From positions 1 to 64,000 of the forward strand of contig JAUIIO010000001.1 of NCBI GenBank assembly GCA_030431715.1: a DNA stretch of 64,000 nt, given 5' to 3'. This stretch comes from a bacterium (GTDB lineage Bacteria > Bdellovibrionota_C > UBA2361 > RFPC01). The position numbers were made by a program, and so were the translations under genes. How positions within the stretch are numbered: the stretch's first letter is position 1; each line of letters begins with the position of its first letter. Positions 7,078 to 15,484 of this stretch are shown in pieces. The notes beneath the pieces are model-generated. The model saw only the letters and a program-made list of their open reading frames with translations, was not told the DNA's origin and made no database searches.

Positions 7078-9074
7078 GGTGCGTCTCCAGATGAGAATAC
7101 ATCGTCAATCGCTCTTCTTGCCGCTCGTATTTGGCGTTTATCACTGTAGCCAAGTCGAAACATCATAACAGGAATGGCGTCACTACCAAGAATCTGCTTA
7201 TAGAGCCGTGTAATCTCTCTCATTGACTCTTTGTGAGCAGTTGTAAAGCCTTCTCCTTTGTTCGTTGCATACATCATGCACATCATAGCTGAGCTCGTCA
7301 TAGGCTGAAGGCTTAGGCCGTGTGCACAAGCGGTAATCCAAAAGCGCTGCATGAAGCGACCGGCTTCAAAGATAGAGTCTGAGCTAATTTCATCAACCGT
7401 TATTATACAGTGTGCGCCAGAATGTTTCATCCATTGATATGACTTATCAGCGGTCATGCGGCTGAGTCCTAGCTTATTGAGGAATGAAACAAGAGGCCAA
7501 TTTTTAAGAGCCGACATCATGAGCTTCTCTGGAGGTAAAAGATCAAGAGAGCTTACGGGAAGGCCTTCCTTAGAAGCATCTGTGAAATCGAGCCACCGAA
7601 AGAGATCGGCATGAAGGTTTTTATGTTCCCAAAGTATTTTGTCAGCCTTTTTAACGAGCTGACCTGATAGTGGCAGGAGAGACGAGGAATCAAAGAGGTG
7701 AACGTGGCTAAGGTGTGCTCCCTGAAAGCTCTCAAGAAGCTTTGATGTAAGCGATTCTGAGAGTGCGCGTTTCTCGTAATACGTGCGTGTTGTTCGTCTC
7801 TCTGGAATAAAATTAAGAAGAGGATCAGTTTTAATCGCGGCATCTTGAAAAGTTAATCTTGCTACAAGAAGGTCCTTAAACGTTGCAAGTTCAGAGAGAG
7901 TTGTTACCACTTCGGTCTTGATTGTTTTGCCAAGGGCACTCGCAGCAATTGCTATATTTTCAATTGCAGCAGCATAAGCAATTAAAAGTGGTTCTCCGTT
8001 CTGAGCATAATGAAACTCAGAGCGTTTCCCGTCTTGCCATAATTCTAAGACATTGTCTTTCCAGAGAAACTTCCAGTGCTGGGCGTTATCTCCTGAAGGG
8101 GCGAGTGTCCCATAATAACAGAGCTGTTTTACAGCCTCTGGACTAAGCTCGGTGAATGAGTCTAGGTGAGGAGTGAGATCTTTTTGTCTTATTGATTGTT
8201 GTTTGCTACCAAACTTTCGTTTGATGATATTAAATTTTAGACGTTGTAAGGGTCCAGCATTTCCCATACGGAGTTTCTTACGGTATGTACGAAACCGAAG
8301 TGCATCGAAGCGGCGAACCGTTGGTATGGCTGCAATGCCTTTCTTCCCGAGCACTATTTTTACGGCCTCCATGGCGGTTATGCCACCACAGAGTTGGCAG
8401 ACAAGCCCGAGCGAGGGGCCACGTCCTGCTTCTAGGTCAACATGCTCTTGATGCATGTCTGCTACCCAGTTGGTCCAAGGAGTTAAGCCACTGGCGTAGA
8501 GTACTGCTTGCTCCGTTTCATTCTGAGCGAGATCAAATCTGAAAAAATTCTCTGCACTCATGGCAGGAGCTGGAGCAAATACAAGAAGTGAGCAACCAAA
8601 GCCAATTGGGCCAGCGCTTATGCAGTAAATCCCACGTTTATATGCTTCGCGGTACAGAAGCCTCTTTGCTTCAAGTGCGAAGAAATCAAGAGCATCTACA
8701 ACGACGTCTACATCTTTGAAAAATGCATCTATGCACTCTTTATTAATACCTTCTGGAAAACCTACGATATCTAAATGAGGATTAATCTCAAGGGCATCTT
8801 CTGTGCAAACCTCTAGCTTGCTCTTACCGATTGTTTGCATTCTCGCGCCCTGTTGCCTGTTGAAGTTTTCAAGTTCAAAGGTGTCGAAATCTGCGAGGTG
8901 AAAGCTCCCAAATCCAGTACGAGCGAGTGTGGTGAGCTGTACGCCGCCAACGCCTCCCATGCCAGCTATCGCGACTCGTGATATTGAGAGTGTCTTAAGC
9001 TCTCCTGGAGTCAGAAGGCCTATGTTTCTATTGAAGGCAGTCCTAAAGAATTCTGATTTGCTCTGTGTGATCAT
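7074..9074 (-). CDS. E1/ThiF-like adenylyltransferase fused to a nitroreductase domain
   Basis: A 666-residue two-domain enzyme. Residues about 10-270 are an E1/ThiF/MoeB-type adenylating domain: GMGGVGG at 38-44, acidic strand LADFD at 60-64, ELENFNRQ at 67-74 (Asn, Arg and Gln of the ATP site are kept), and one Cys pair CQLC at 226-229. Classical members carry two Cys pairs for zinc; the second is not obvious. Residues about 310-660 are an FMN nitroreductase-fold domain: YGTLAPSGDNAQHWKF, ERRTTRTYYEKRALS, and a C-terminal PVMMFRLGYSDK. The same domain pairing occurs in mycobacterial Rv1355c-type proteins of unknown function. E1 domains activate carboxylates; nitroreductase-fold enzymes reduce or dehydrogenate. 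It sits between export genes and the flavoprotein. Confidence 0.8.
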   Translation of the reverse strand: MITQSKSEFFRTAFNRNIGLLTPGELKTLSISRVAIAGMGGVGGVQLTTLARTGFGSFHLADFDTFELENFNRQQGARMQTIGKSKLEVCTEDALEINPHLDIVGFPEGINKECIDAFFKDVDVVVDALDFFALEAKRLLYREAYKRGIYCISAGPIGFGCSLLVFAPAPAMSAENFFRFDLAQNETEQAVLYASGLTPWTNWVADMHQEHVDLEAGRGPSLGLVCQLCGGITAMEAVKIVLGKKGIAAIPTVRRFDALRFRTYRKKLRMGNAGPLQRLKFNIIKRKFGSKQQSIRQKDLTPHLDSFTELSPEAVKQLCYYGTLAPSGDNAQHWKFLWKDNVLELWQDGKRSEFHYAQNGEPLLIAYAAAIENIAIAASALGKTIKTEVVTTLSELATFKDLLVARLTFQDAAIKTDPLLNFIPERRTTRTYYEKRALSESLTSKLLESFQGAHLSHVHLFDSSSLLPLSGQLVKKADKILWEHKNLHADLFRWLDFTDASKEGLPVSSLDLLPPEKLMMSALKNWPLVSFLNKLGLSRMTADKSYQWMKHSGAHCIITVDEISSDSIFEAGRFMQRFWITACAHGLSLQPMTSSAMMCMMYATNKGEGFTTAHKESMREITRLYKQILGSDAIPVMMFRLGYSDKRQIRAARRAIDDVFSSGDAP

Positions 9075-9096
9075 ATTTAGGAAAGTTCGCTAGAAT

Positions 9097-10827
9097 CTAA
9101 AAATATAAACTTGTGATCAGATAAATTTGGTCGTTGGTATTGTAAAACCCTAGTGGAGAGATGCTCTCGCCGCTGACAAAATCGCCTCCTAATTCAAAGG
9201 TAAGATTGTCCCAGTAGTTTATTCCGAAGTAAGGATTGTAGTACTGCTGCTCTAGAGGGAAGCCGTAGAGCATCTTTATGCCTAAGCGGAGCTTGTTGTA
9301 CCACAGCTCTTTATAGATATCAGAGTAGATTCCATGCTGAAGCTCTTCAGTATAGAGAAGTGAATCATTATAGTCCCTGACGTATGTCTGAGAATATTGA
9401 ATATTAAGGTAGAGATCGTTTGAGCTTAGCCAGTCAAAACCAGTTGTCCACTGAAATGTGTCACTGTCATATCTTTCTAAACCGTTGGTGACAAAGTTCT
9501 CATTCTTTTTGTAGGCAACATCGCCTCGGATACCGATACTTTCGTATACAGTCTCATATTCAAAGCCAAATACTTCTTGGCGAGGGTGTACCATTTCTAA
9601 TGTTTGTCCCTGTTGATGAGCAAGGGCTATGAGAGAGCCTCGGTCAAGATTCTTTGGAATACGTGGAGCCTCAGTAGGGAGAGGATTCCCAGCGAAAGCA
9701 GGAAGGTCGTTGTAGGTAGAAAGATAGCTAAATCCTATATCAAATGTGTCAAAGGTAAGTAAGTACCGTGCTCCGAACTCATCGCCGTCAGGGTCATCAA
9801 CGAGAAAGGAATCCTGATAGTCGTTACTTCCAAAGAGGGCCCACTCACTCCCGGAGAGATCGAGTCGACTATTTCTAAATACTGGCATGTACAAGAGTTG
9901 GAGCCGCTGGCTCTCGTCCATAAGCTCAACATTGGCCATAGGTATAGGTATTTTTCTCTCAGAGCGATTTCGAACAAATCCATCCCGGAGATCTTCAGGG
10001 TTTACAATATCAAGCGGGCTTACTTCATCAGACTTTCCCCATGAGACGATCTGATTCCCTAAGCGAATATTGTACCAGTCCGAGTTGTGATTTATATAAG
10101 CATCAAAAAGACGTATCTCTGAATCATCCTCAGAATCTTGTTCAAACTCAGAAAAGATATTTGCCTCTGCGGAGACAACGGCTTTAAAAGGGGCATCGGG
10201 GTCGTACTCAATCTCGGGACGTACTTCGAGGTGATTTGTTAAAGTTTGCTCAGAATTCGAATCTTTCTTTGTATCTTGGCCGAGCTTGTTCCAACCGAAT
10301 ACTCGTAGTGAAAGATCTTCAAATACTGATTTTTCTGGAGTTTCTCTGTCGGTTTTCGCCATCTGTAGGTCCGAGAATTCTCTTTTCGGAGCACCGCTTT
10401 CAGTGATTGTGACCGTAAGCCAGTAGCCTTCTTTCAAGATGAAGTATGGAGGCACCTTATCTGTCTTAAAATCAACGACCACTCTGAGAAATCCAGGATG
10501 AACGCCACAACGAATACTCCGCATGACATCACTGTCATGAAAGGTGAATTGTTTGTTTCGAGTGGTACGAGAGTTACGAGTGTCGATGACGAGTCTTGAA
10601 GGATGGTGGGCTTTAAATACCTTATATCCTGTGCTTTCAGTGGCCTTAATCTTGAGGATGATAGCGGATTTCCCACTTGATGTAGATCGATCAGCAACGA
10701 CACGGATTTTATTGTTGCGAAATGAGAACGGGAGATGCTCAGCAAGAAGAGAATGAAGTGGTGCCAGAACACAAAGGATCTGAAAGATACATACGAACCA
10801 ACATTCTCGTTTTGCGCGAGCAATCAT
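9097..10827 (-). CDS. Secreted AMIN-domain protein with C-terminal outer-membrane beta-barrel
   Basis: A 576-residue exported protein. A signal peptide covers about residues 1-29 (FVCIFQILCVLAPLHSLLA then E). Residues about 55-140 resemble an AMIN domain (GYKVFKAHHPSRLVIDTRNS, VMRSIRCGVHPGFLRVVVDF), a fold that binds peptidoglycan or periplasmic surfaces. From about 210 to the end, alternating aromatic strands ending in ITSLYF indicate a beta-barrel; WYNIRLGNQIVSWGKSDEVSPLDIVNPEDLRD near 240-275 is like DUF1302-type porins. The ATG overlaps the upstream stop by one base (TAATG). With the LolA-like and RND proteins it could form an envelope-spanning exporter (inference from operon and family co-occurrence). 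Confidence 0.7.
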   Translation of the reverse strand: MIARAKRECWFVCIFQILCVLAPLHSLLAEHLPFSFRNNKIRVVADRSTSSGKSAIILKIKATESTGYKVFKAHHPSRLVIDTRNSRTTRNKQFTFHDSDVMRSIRCGVHPGFLRVVVDFKTDKVPPYFILKEGYWLTVTITESGAPKREFSDLQMAKTDRETPEKSVFEDLSLRVFGWNKLGQDTKKDSNSEQTLTNHLEVRPEIEYDPDAPFKAVVSAEANIFSEFEQDSEDDSEIRLFDAYINHNSDWYNIRLGNQIVSWGKSDEVSPLDIVNPEDLRDGFVRNRSERKIPIPMANVELMDESQRLQLLYMPVFRNSRLDLSGSEWALFGSNDYQDSFLVDDPDGDEFGARYLLTFDTFDIGFSYLSTYNDLPAFAGNPLPTEAPRIPKNLDRGSLIALAHQQGQTLEMVHPRQEVFGFEYETVYESIGIRGDVAYKKNENFVTNGLERYDSDTFQWTTGFDWLSSNDLYLNIQYSQTYVRDYNDSLLYTEELQHGIYSDIYKELWYNKLRLGIKMLYGFPLEQQYYNPYFGINYWDNLTFELGGDFVSGESISPLGFYNTNDQIYLITSLYF

Positions 10828-11612
10828 TATCTTCTTTCCATATGTGATTTCGTAAATACTTCATCTGAAATCCCTTTGTTATACGCAATGCTTTGTATAA
10901 CATTCGTTGTTGTATGTTCGCGTTCTGCATCGTGCATTCTTACCTCCATGGCCGTCCAGATACCATCGATTTTTTTAATGTTTTGCACGGTTAGCTTTTT
11001 AAAGAGCTCTCCTTTGCTGTTATACATGTCAGCTCGAAGTACTAGAAAACTTTCTTTATCCACCCACATTTCAGATTTTGAGTACTGAGAGCTGCTTTTC
11101 TCTTTTGGGGTTCTAACGAGCTTCCACACGGGTCTATTGATAATTGTATCTGTTCCTAGGAGTTTGTATGTATCGAGTTCTACCTTTCTTCTTTCAAGGT
11201 CTTCGTAGCTAAAGTCAGAGTTCACAAATGATCTATCTTTCTGATCACTCGCAATTCTGCGTACTCTTCTTAGTGCAGGTAAGTACAAAAATTGAGTATC
11301 TCTGTCTTCAAACTGTTCCCATGTTAGAAACGAAGTATCTTTAATTGATTTAGGGCTTGTAAAAACAATCAGCCTTTTCGTGAGTTCACCGTAATCTTTA
11401 GCTGACACCTCCATGCGACGCTCACGCGGGGAGCCACCGTCTGGAGTGAGAGTCATCGTGACTTCGCTCACAGAATCAGTGCCATCATTACGATCAAAAA
11501 CACGCTGGGCAATCTCTTGGGCACTCGGCTCAGCAAGACAGCATACAGGTCCTAGAACTGTTTGAAGGCAGATGAATGTGAGTAAGAATAATGAAGTGGC
11601 GGTAAGTTTCAT
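10827..11612 (-). CDS. Periplasmic LolA-like outer-membrane lipoprotein-sorting protein
   Basis: A 261-residue protein of the LolA-like family often annotated as outer membrane lipoprotein-sorting protein (PF17131/COG2834 type). Signals: SEVTMTLTPDGGSPRERRMEV, SIKDTSFLTWEQFEDRDTQFLYLPALRRVRRIA, then SFVNSDFSYEDLERRKVE and SEMWVDKESFLVLRADMYNSKGELFKKLTVQNI. Start: the ATG at 11612 has an AGGA 9-10 bases upstream and gives a clean signal peptide (MKLTATSLFLLTFICLQTVLG); the frame is open 34 codons further but without such features. Family members carry hydrophobic ligands across the periplasm and usually sit beside MMPL/RND exporters, as here. Confidence 0.8.
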   Translation of the reverse strand: MKLTATSLFLLTFICLQTVLGPVCCLAEPSAQEIAQRVFDRNDGTDSVSEVTMTLTPDGGSPRERRMEVSAKDYGELTKRLIVFTSPKSIKDTSFLTWEQFEDRDTQFLYLPALRRVRRIASDQKDRSFVNSDFSYEDLERRKVELDTYKLLGTDTIINRPVWKLVRTPKEKSSSQYSKSEMWVDKESFLVLRADMYNSKGELFKKLTVQNIKKIDGIWTAMEVRMHDAEREHTTTNVIQSIAYNKGISDEVFTKSHMERR

Positions 11613-11748
11613 GAGAGATGTTCCTAGTAGAGTTTTGCGCTGTATAGTAGATGAATGTGATTTAGACCGCGATTCGAGGAGGCCACCGCACGCAAACGAG
11701 GTTTTACTACGCATGGCGTCCTCGTCTGTATTGCTAGTATGGCGCGCT

Positions 11749-14049
11749 TCATTGTTGGCTGTCCTGTGTTTGACGGTGACCCCAGCGCTGTAAAATAGCC
11801 GGGAGAACGGCGATGTCCGCGTAGAGGGCAGAAATCATCGTCACTGAACAGAGCAGTCCAAAGTAGATGATTGGAACAAAAGAACCAACAAAGAGAATGC
11901 CAAATCCAAGTGACAAAATAATTGAAGAAATAATGATCGCTGATCCTTTACGGGTAAGCGTACTTAGAAGCGCATTAGAAACTGTATCACCTGTTTTCCG
12001 CCTATCTCGATAATGAAAAATGAAATGAAGGGTGTCGTCACAGGCTATCCCTAAGGAGATCGATGCGACCATAATCGTGCCTGTATCTAGTGGGATCTGG
12101 AAAATACCCATGAGCCCAAAGGTAAGAAGAACAGGTATGATATTAGGAATCAGGCTAAAAAGCCCCCAAGAAAGAGATTCAAACGCGATCGCAAGCAGCA
12201 CTCCGACAAGAAGAAGGGCGATAGCAAAGCTCTTCATCTGGCCATCTACGAGCGCGGTAGCAGTATTGACGTTGTTTAACGCATCTCCGGTGACTTGCAC
12301 CGTGACCTCGTGTGGAGGTTGATGTTGCTCAATCCAGTTCTGTACCTGACTCAAAATATCCTTCTGTTTTCGAATACTATGCGGCGATATGCGAATAACA
12401 ATCCTTGTATGATTGAAATCAGCATTCACAAAATCATCTAAATCTTTACCATCATAGAGGAGAAGATATTGTTCAATAAGGTCTCTTCTCTGAGGTAAGA
12501 GGTAGTGTTCATCGCTTTCATTGTAGAATGACTTGTTCATGTCCTTCAAGAAATCAACGAGAGAGTGAGCCGTGCTGACATTCTCAATGTTTTCGATAAA
12601 CGCTTGCAGTTTTTCTATGTAATTAAGATTTTCTACCGACTTGAACTCATCAATGCTCTTAGATCGAAGTGAGATATTAAAGCTATTTGTTCCGCCTAAC
12701 TTCGGTTCGGTATAATGAATAGCCTTACGTAATGGATGAGTAGGTTTAAGATAGCTCGTGAGGTCTGTTTCTACCGGGACTTGGAAAAGTTGATAGGTTG
12801 CAATAGCGAGTAAGATTCCAGCAGAGAGCAGGGTTATTCCAGTGTACCTTTTAAGTGACTGAGCCCATGCTGAGAGTGCTCTGGTGAGAGATGAGCCCGA
12901 AGCTTTTGAAGGAACAGTAAAGATTTTTTCTGATGAGCAGATGAGTAGAAGTTGTGGCGCTAAAAAGAATGTAAAGTAAAATTCAAAGAGCATTGCGAGG
13001 GCAGAGATGTAAGCAAAGTCCTTCATAGAATCTAGGCCGCAGCTCATAAGTGATAAGAAACCGAGACCTGTAGTAACCGAGGTAAAAAGGCACGGAGTAA
13101 TTATTTGCTCTTGTACACTTACTAATGCGGCGTACTTATCGTTTTTGTGAGCTGAAAGCTGCTCTGGGTTGAGGTGAGACATAAGATGAACAATGTCAGC
13201 AAGTGCCATAGACAGACAGAGCGGGAGCACAGCTCCTGTTAAATTGTTAATCGTTACCCCTGTTAAGGAGAAGGCTCCCAGTGTTGCGATGGTTGATCCA
13301 AGCATGCATGCTGCAGCGATAAGCACCAGTCTCTTGTTGCGGAATATGAGGAATATGCAGAGCACCATGATCGTAAAACAGAGAGGAAAAAGCAGCTGCA
13401 AATCACTCATCATCATGTCACTTAAGGCGACATCCGTCGCAGTCCATCCGAGTACATGATAGGTTATATCCTCAGTTTTTTGTGAAGCTAGGATGGAGTG
13501 AATCTTATCCATAACTTCTTTTCTGCGGTGCTTCTCACGAGTCTCTTCGTCAACAAAGCCAATGATGCCTGCAGTGGTGCCGTCAGCAGAGATGAGGGCA
13601 GGGACGTAGAATTTTTCCCTGAGAGCTGACAGTCTCAACTTGTCTAGCTGTTGCTTCGTGTATGGAGGATCTTCGCTTAAAAATTTACGGACTGTAAAAT
13701 CAGACTCGCTTCCTACGATATAGTCTACTGTTGCAAGACTGCGAACCTCTTGAACACCGGGGACATTTTCAATCTGCTCAGAGAGACTGATCAAGAGCCT
13801 TAGATTCTTGTCTGTAAAAACATTCTTAGTCTGAACACCAACAAGAAAGAATTCATTATTCTTAAACTCGGCTTTGAGTTGGTCGTAATACTTCTTATCC
13901 GCATCATTTAGTAGAAAATTGTCAGTGGTATTAAGTATCTTAACGCCGGGCAGGATGAAGAGACACACGATAAAGAGCATGCAATTCAAGAGGAGTACTT
14001 GAATTGGGTGATAGGTCGTATAGTGAATAATCTGGTTGAGTATTTTCAT
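11749..14049 (-). CDS. RND/MMPL-family exporter
   Basis: A 766-residue inner-membrane transporter of the RND superfamily (COG1033/MMPL type). Two halves each show one N-terminal helix, a large periplasmic loop and a block of five helices, with about twelve membrane segments in all. First half: helix at 17-37, loop with ENVPGVQEVRSLATVDYI near 91-108, helix block 217-372. Second half: helix near 402-418, loop containing LGGTNSFNISLRSKS, helix block 620-755 with SLGIACDDTLHFIFHYRDRR, the usual site of the proton-relay acid pair. It heads the operon, so export of the pathway product is the simplest reading. Related proteins move hopanoids, lipids and polyketide-lipids. Confidence 0.85.
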   Translation of the reverse strand: MKILNQIIHYTTYHPIQVLLLNCMLFIVCLFILPGVKILNTTDNFLLNDADKKYYDQLKAEFKNNEFFLVGVQTKNVFTDKNLRLLISLSEQIENVPGVQEVRSLATVDYIVGSESDFTVRKFLSEDPPYTKQQLDKLRLSALREKFYVPALISADGTTAGIIGFVDEETREKHRRKEVMDKIHSILASQKTEDITYHVLGWTATDVALSDMMMSDLQLLFPLCFTIMVLCIFLIFRNKRLVLIAAACMLGSTIATLGAFSLTGVTINNLTGAVLPLCLSMALADIVHLMSHLNPEQLSAHKNDKYAALVSVQEQIITPCLFTSVTTGLGFLSLMSCGLDSMKDFAYISALAMLFEFYFTFFLAPQLLLICSSEKIFTVPSKASGSSLTRALSAWAQSLKRYTGITLLSAGILLAIATYQLFQVPVETDLTSYLKPTHPLRKAIHYTEPKLGGTNSFNISLRSKSIDEFKSVENLNYIEKLQAFIENIENVSTAHSLVDFLKDMNKSFYNESDEHYLLPQRRDLIEQYLLLYDGKDLDDFVNADFNHTRIVIRISPHSIRKQKDILSQVQNWIEQHQPPHEVTVQVTGDALNNVNTATALVDGQMKSFAIALLLVGVLLAIAFESLSWGLFSLIPNIIPVLLTFGLMGIFQIPLDTGTIMVASISLGIACDDTLHFIFHYRDRRKTGDTVSNALLSTLTRKGSAIIISSIILSLGFGILFVGSFVPIIYFGLLCSVTMISALYADIAVLPAILQRWGHRQTQDSQQ

Positions 14050-14096
14050 ATGGTAAGCGCGCCCATAATGTATGATTCAGCCTGTGGAGCTATTGT

Positions 14097-14264
14097 ATGC
14101 ATGAAAATGACGATCTGCCTGTTCTTCTCGGGCGGGAGGCTCAGTCGTGGGTGTATTCTTACCTCTGTACAGAGACTTTCTCAAAAGGTGAGATTTATGA
14201 GTCACCCGTGGCAGGTTTATTCAGGAAAAGCCTTACGTCACGATTCATTTCATTAGTTCAGTAA
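14097..14264 (+). CDS. Possible 55-residue small protein divergent from the exporter
   Basis: An ATG 7 bases after a GGAG opens a 55-codon frame beginning MHENDDLPVLLGREAQSW and ending SRFISLVQ. It has a balanced amino-acid composition and no obvious signal or membrane segment. It lies head-to-head with the RND exporter gene with only 47 bases between them, so it would share regulatory DNA with the operon. It is too short to recognise, and chance cannot be excluded. Confidence 0.35.
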   Translation: MHENDDLPVLLGREAQSWVYSYLCTETFSKGEIYESPVAGLFRKSLTSRFISLVQ

Positions 14265-14386
14265 GTTAGGTCTATAGCTCGGGAACCAAGTTCTCGGTAA
14301 ACATCTCTAGAATGACCATCGGTAACATGGCTTGGCTCTTGTTCAAACATTCCTAGGTCGCAACAACCGTGTTTTGAAGTAGGGAT

Positions 14387-14665
14387 GTGAAAGAAGCAAG
14401 AAGTTACTTATTCCAACCTGAAGCACGTACCATGAAGCGGCCTAAAGCAGACAGCCCCCACAGTGTTCGTATCCGTGTCTCGTCAAAAGAAGTTGCGATT
14501 AAATGTGCGCAGCGTCTACGTGATGATCATATGGAAGAAGCAGTTCTCCTCTATGAGGTCATAAGTGGTGAGAAGAATTCGGGCATAGGGGGAAGTGCAA
14601 GTGTGAGTTCGCTTACGTCTCAGAGCTTTTCTTCATATTATTGTACACAAGAGCTTTCTGTATAG
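14387..14665 (+). CDS. Small hypothetical protein
   Basis: A 92-codon frame starting with GTG. An ATG at 14432 would give 77 residues and leaves the more protein-like part, KRPKADSPHSVRIRVSSKEVAIKCAQRLRDDHMEEAVLLYEVIS, with one predicted helix pair. The C-terminal third is Ser-rich and low in complexity. Neither start has a good ribosome-binding site. No family is recognised. It ends 36 bases before the convergent MarR gene. The evidence for a real gene is weak. Confidence 0.3.
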   Translation: MKEARSYLFQPEARTMKRPKADSPHSVRIRVSSKEVAIKCAQRLRDDHMEEAVLLYEVISGEKNSGIGGSASVSSLTSQSFSSYYCTQELSV

Positions 14666-14701
14666 TGTAAAGACACGCTCAGGAAAGGAATAGGTAATAG
14701 G

Positions 14702-15295
14702 CTAACCCATTTCGTCGATCTTTGACGCGATCTCTTTTGCTTCTGCGCTCTGGGTAATAGGCCCACTTTCAAGAAGTGGCTCAGCAGCAGTTTGCTCTGC
14801 TTCCATAAGCTCGACGATGCGTTCGAGTGAATGCGCGATAGTGGTTTTTTCATCCTCGGGAAGCCACTGAAACGCTTGATAGAGCTTGTCTTGGAGTGGG
14901 GAAGGCGTGTTTTCGAGAAGTTCTACGCCCTTATCGGAGATAGTAACATCTATATTTCGCCTATCTTTTTTACTCCGGGTGCGTAGTACGAGTCTTTTAT
15001 CCTCAAGTCGGTCCAGTATTCCAACTATAGTACTGGGGCTTAAGTACATAACCTCACTTAACGCTTTGGAGGTCATACTCCCATGATCATTAAGGGTCAT
15101 GAGGCATACGAGCTGAGGGCTTGTGATCTTGTATTTAGCGGCTAGGGTTTTTGAGTGTAGTTCTGTATGACGAATAATCTGGCGCAGCGCCTTTAAAATT
15201 CGCAGATCGTAGCGTGGAACAGGGACCTGCGGCGTATTTGATGGATCCGCTGAAGCGTCTGAAACAGATAAATCTTTACTTGAACCACTCGTCAT
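14702..15295 (-). CDS. MarR-family transcriptional regulator
   Basis: A 197-residue winged-helix regulator. The DNA-binding core reads ILKALRQIIRHTELHSKTLAAKYKITSPQLVCLMTLNDHG near residues 29-68, MTSKALSEVMYLSPSTIVGILDRLEDKRLVLRTRS near 74-108 (recognition helix with SPSTIVGILDRL), then KKDRRNIDVTISDKGVELL, the wing and dimer helix typical of MarR. N- and C-terminal tails of about 28 and 30 residues are longer than usual. The ATG has AGGAA 7 bases upstream. It is divergent from the polyamine operon, with an inverted repeat over its own -10 box, so it probably autoregulates and may control the polyamine genes; the ligand is unknown. Confidence 0.88.
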   Translation of the reverse strand: MTSGSSKDLSVSDASADPSNTPQVPVPRYDLRILKALRQIIRHTELHSKTLAAKYKITSPQLVCLMTLNDHGSMTSKALSEVMYLSPSTIVGILDRLEDKRLVLRTRSKKDRRNIDVTISDKGVELLENTPSPLQDKLYQAFQWLPEDEKTTIAHSLERIVELMEAEQTAAEPLLESGPITQSAEAKEIASKIDEMG

Positions 15296-15310
15296 AAGAA
15301 ATTTCCTGCA

Positions 15311-15339
15311 TATAATTATCTGAAATTACTGTAATTATA
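15311..15339. promoter_or_regulatory. Inverted repeat, probable MarR operator
   Basis: TATAATTA (15311-15318) and TAATTATA (15332-15339) form a perfect 8-bp inverted repeat with a 13-base spacer. The right arm contains the -10 element of the MarR gene promoter read on the minus strand, so binding there would block transcription. Assignment to this regulator is by position only. Confidence 0.45.
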
Positions 15340-15363
15340 GCAATATGTTAAGATCTTTGCCAC
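15334..15363 (-). promoter_or_regulatory. Putative promoter of the MarR gene
   Basis: On the minus strand, TATAAT (complement of 15334-15339) lies 18 bases after GTGGCA (complement of 15358-15363). It is about 40 bases from the MarR start codon. Confidence 0.45.
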
Positions 15364-15408
15364 TTTCGCCGATTTCATTTATATAAAAATAATTGCTACA
15401 CGAATCAT

Positions 15409-15440
15409 TTGACATGGAATAATAATCATAGGAATAGATA
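15409..15440 (+). promoter_or_regulatory. Weak candidate promoter of the polyamine operon
   Basis: A perfect TTGACA (15409-15414) is followed by an AT-rich stretch in which TAGATA (15435-15440) is the best -10 match, but at an overlong 20-base spacing. That would suit an activator-dependent or repressed promoter, or the -10 may be misassigned. Confidence 0.25.
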
Positions 15441-15484
15441 ACTATTCAGATAAAAAGGATTTAAAAGAAAAGGTTCCGTACTTT

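Noticed and set aside
13999..14256. 85-codon plus-strand frame across the start of the RND gene
   Set aside because: It overlaps the RND coding region and uses a different frame from the 55-codon candidate, which has the better RBS.
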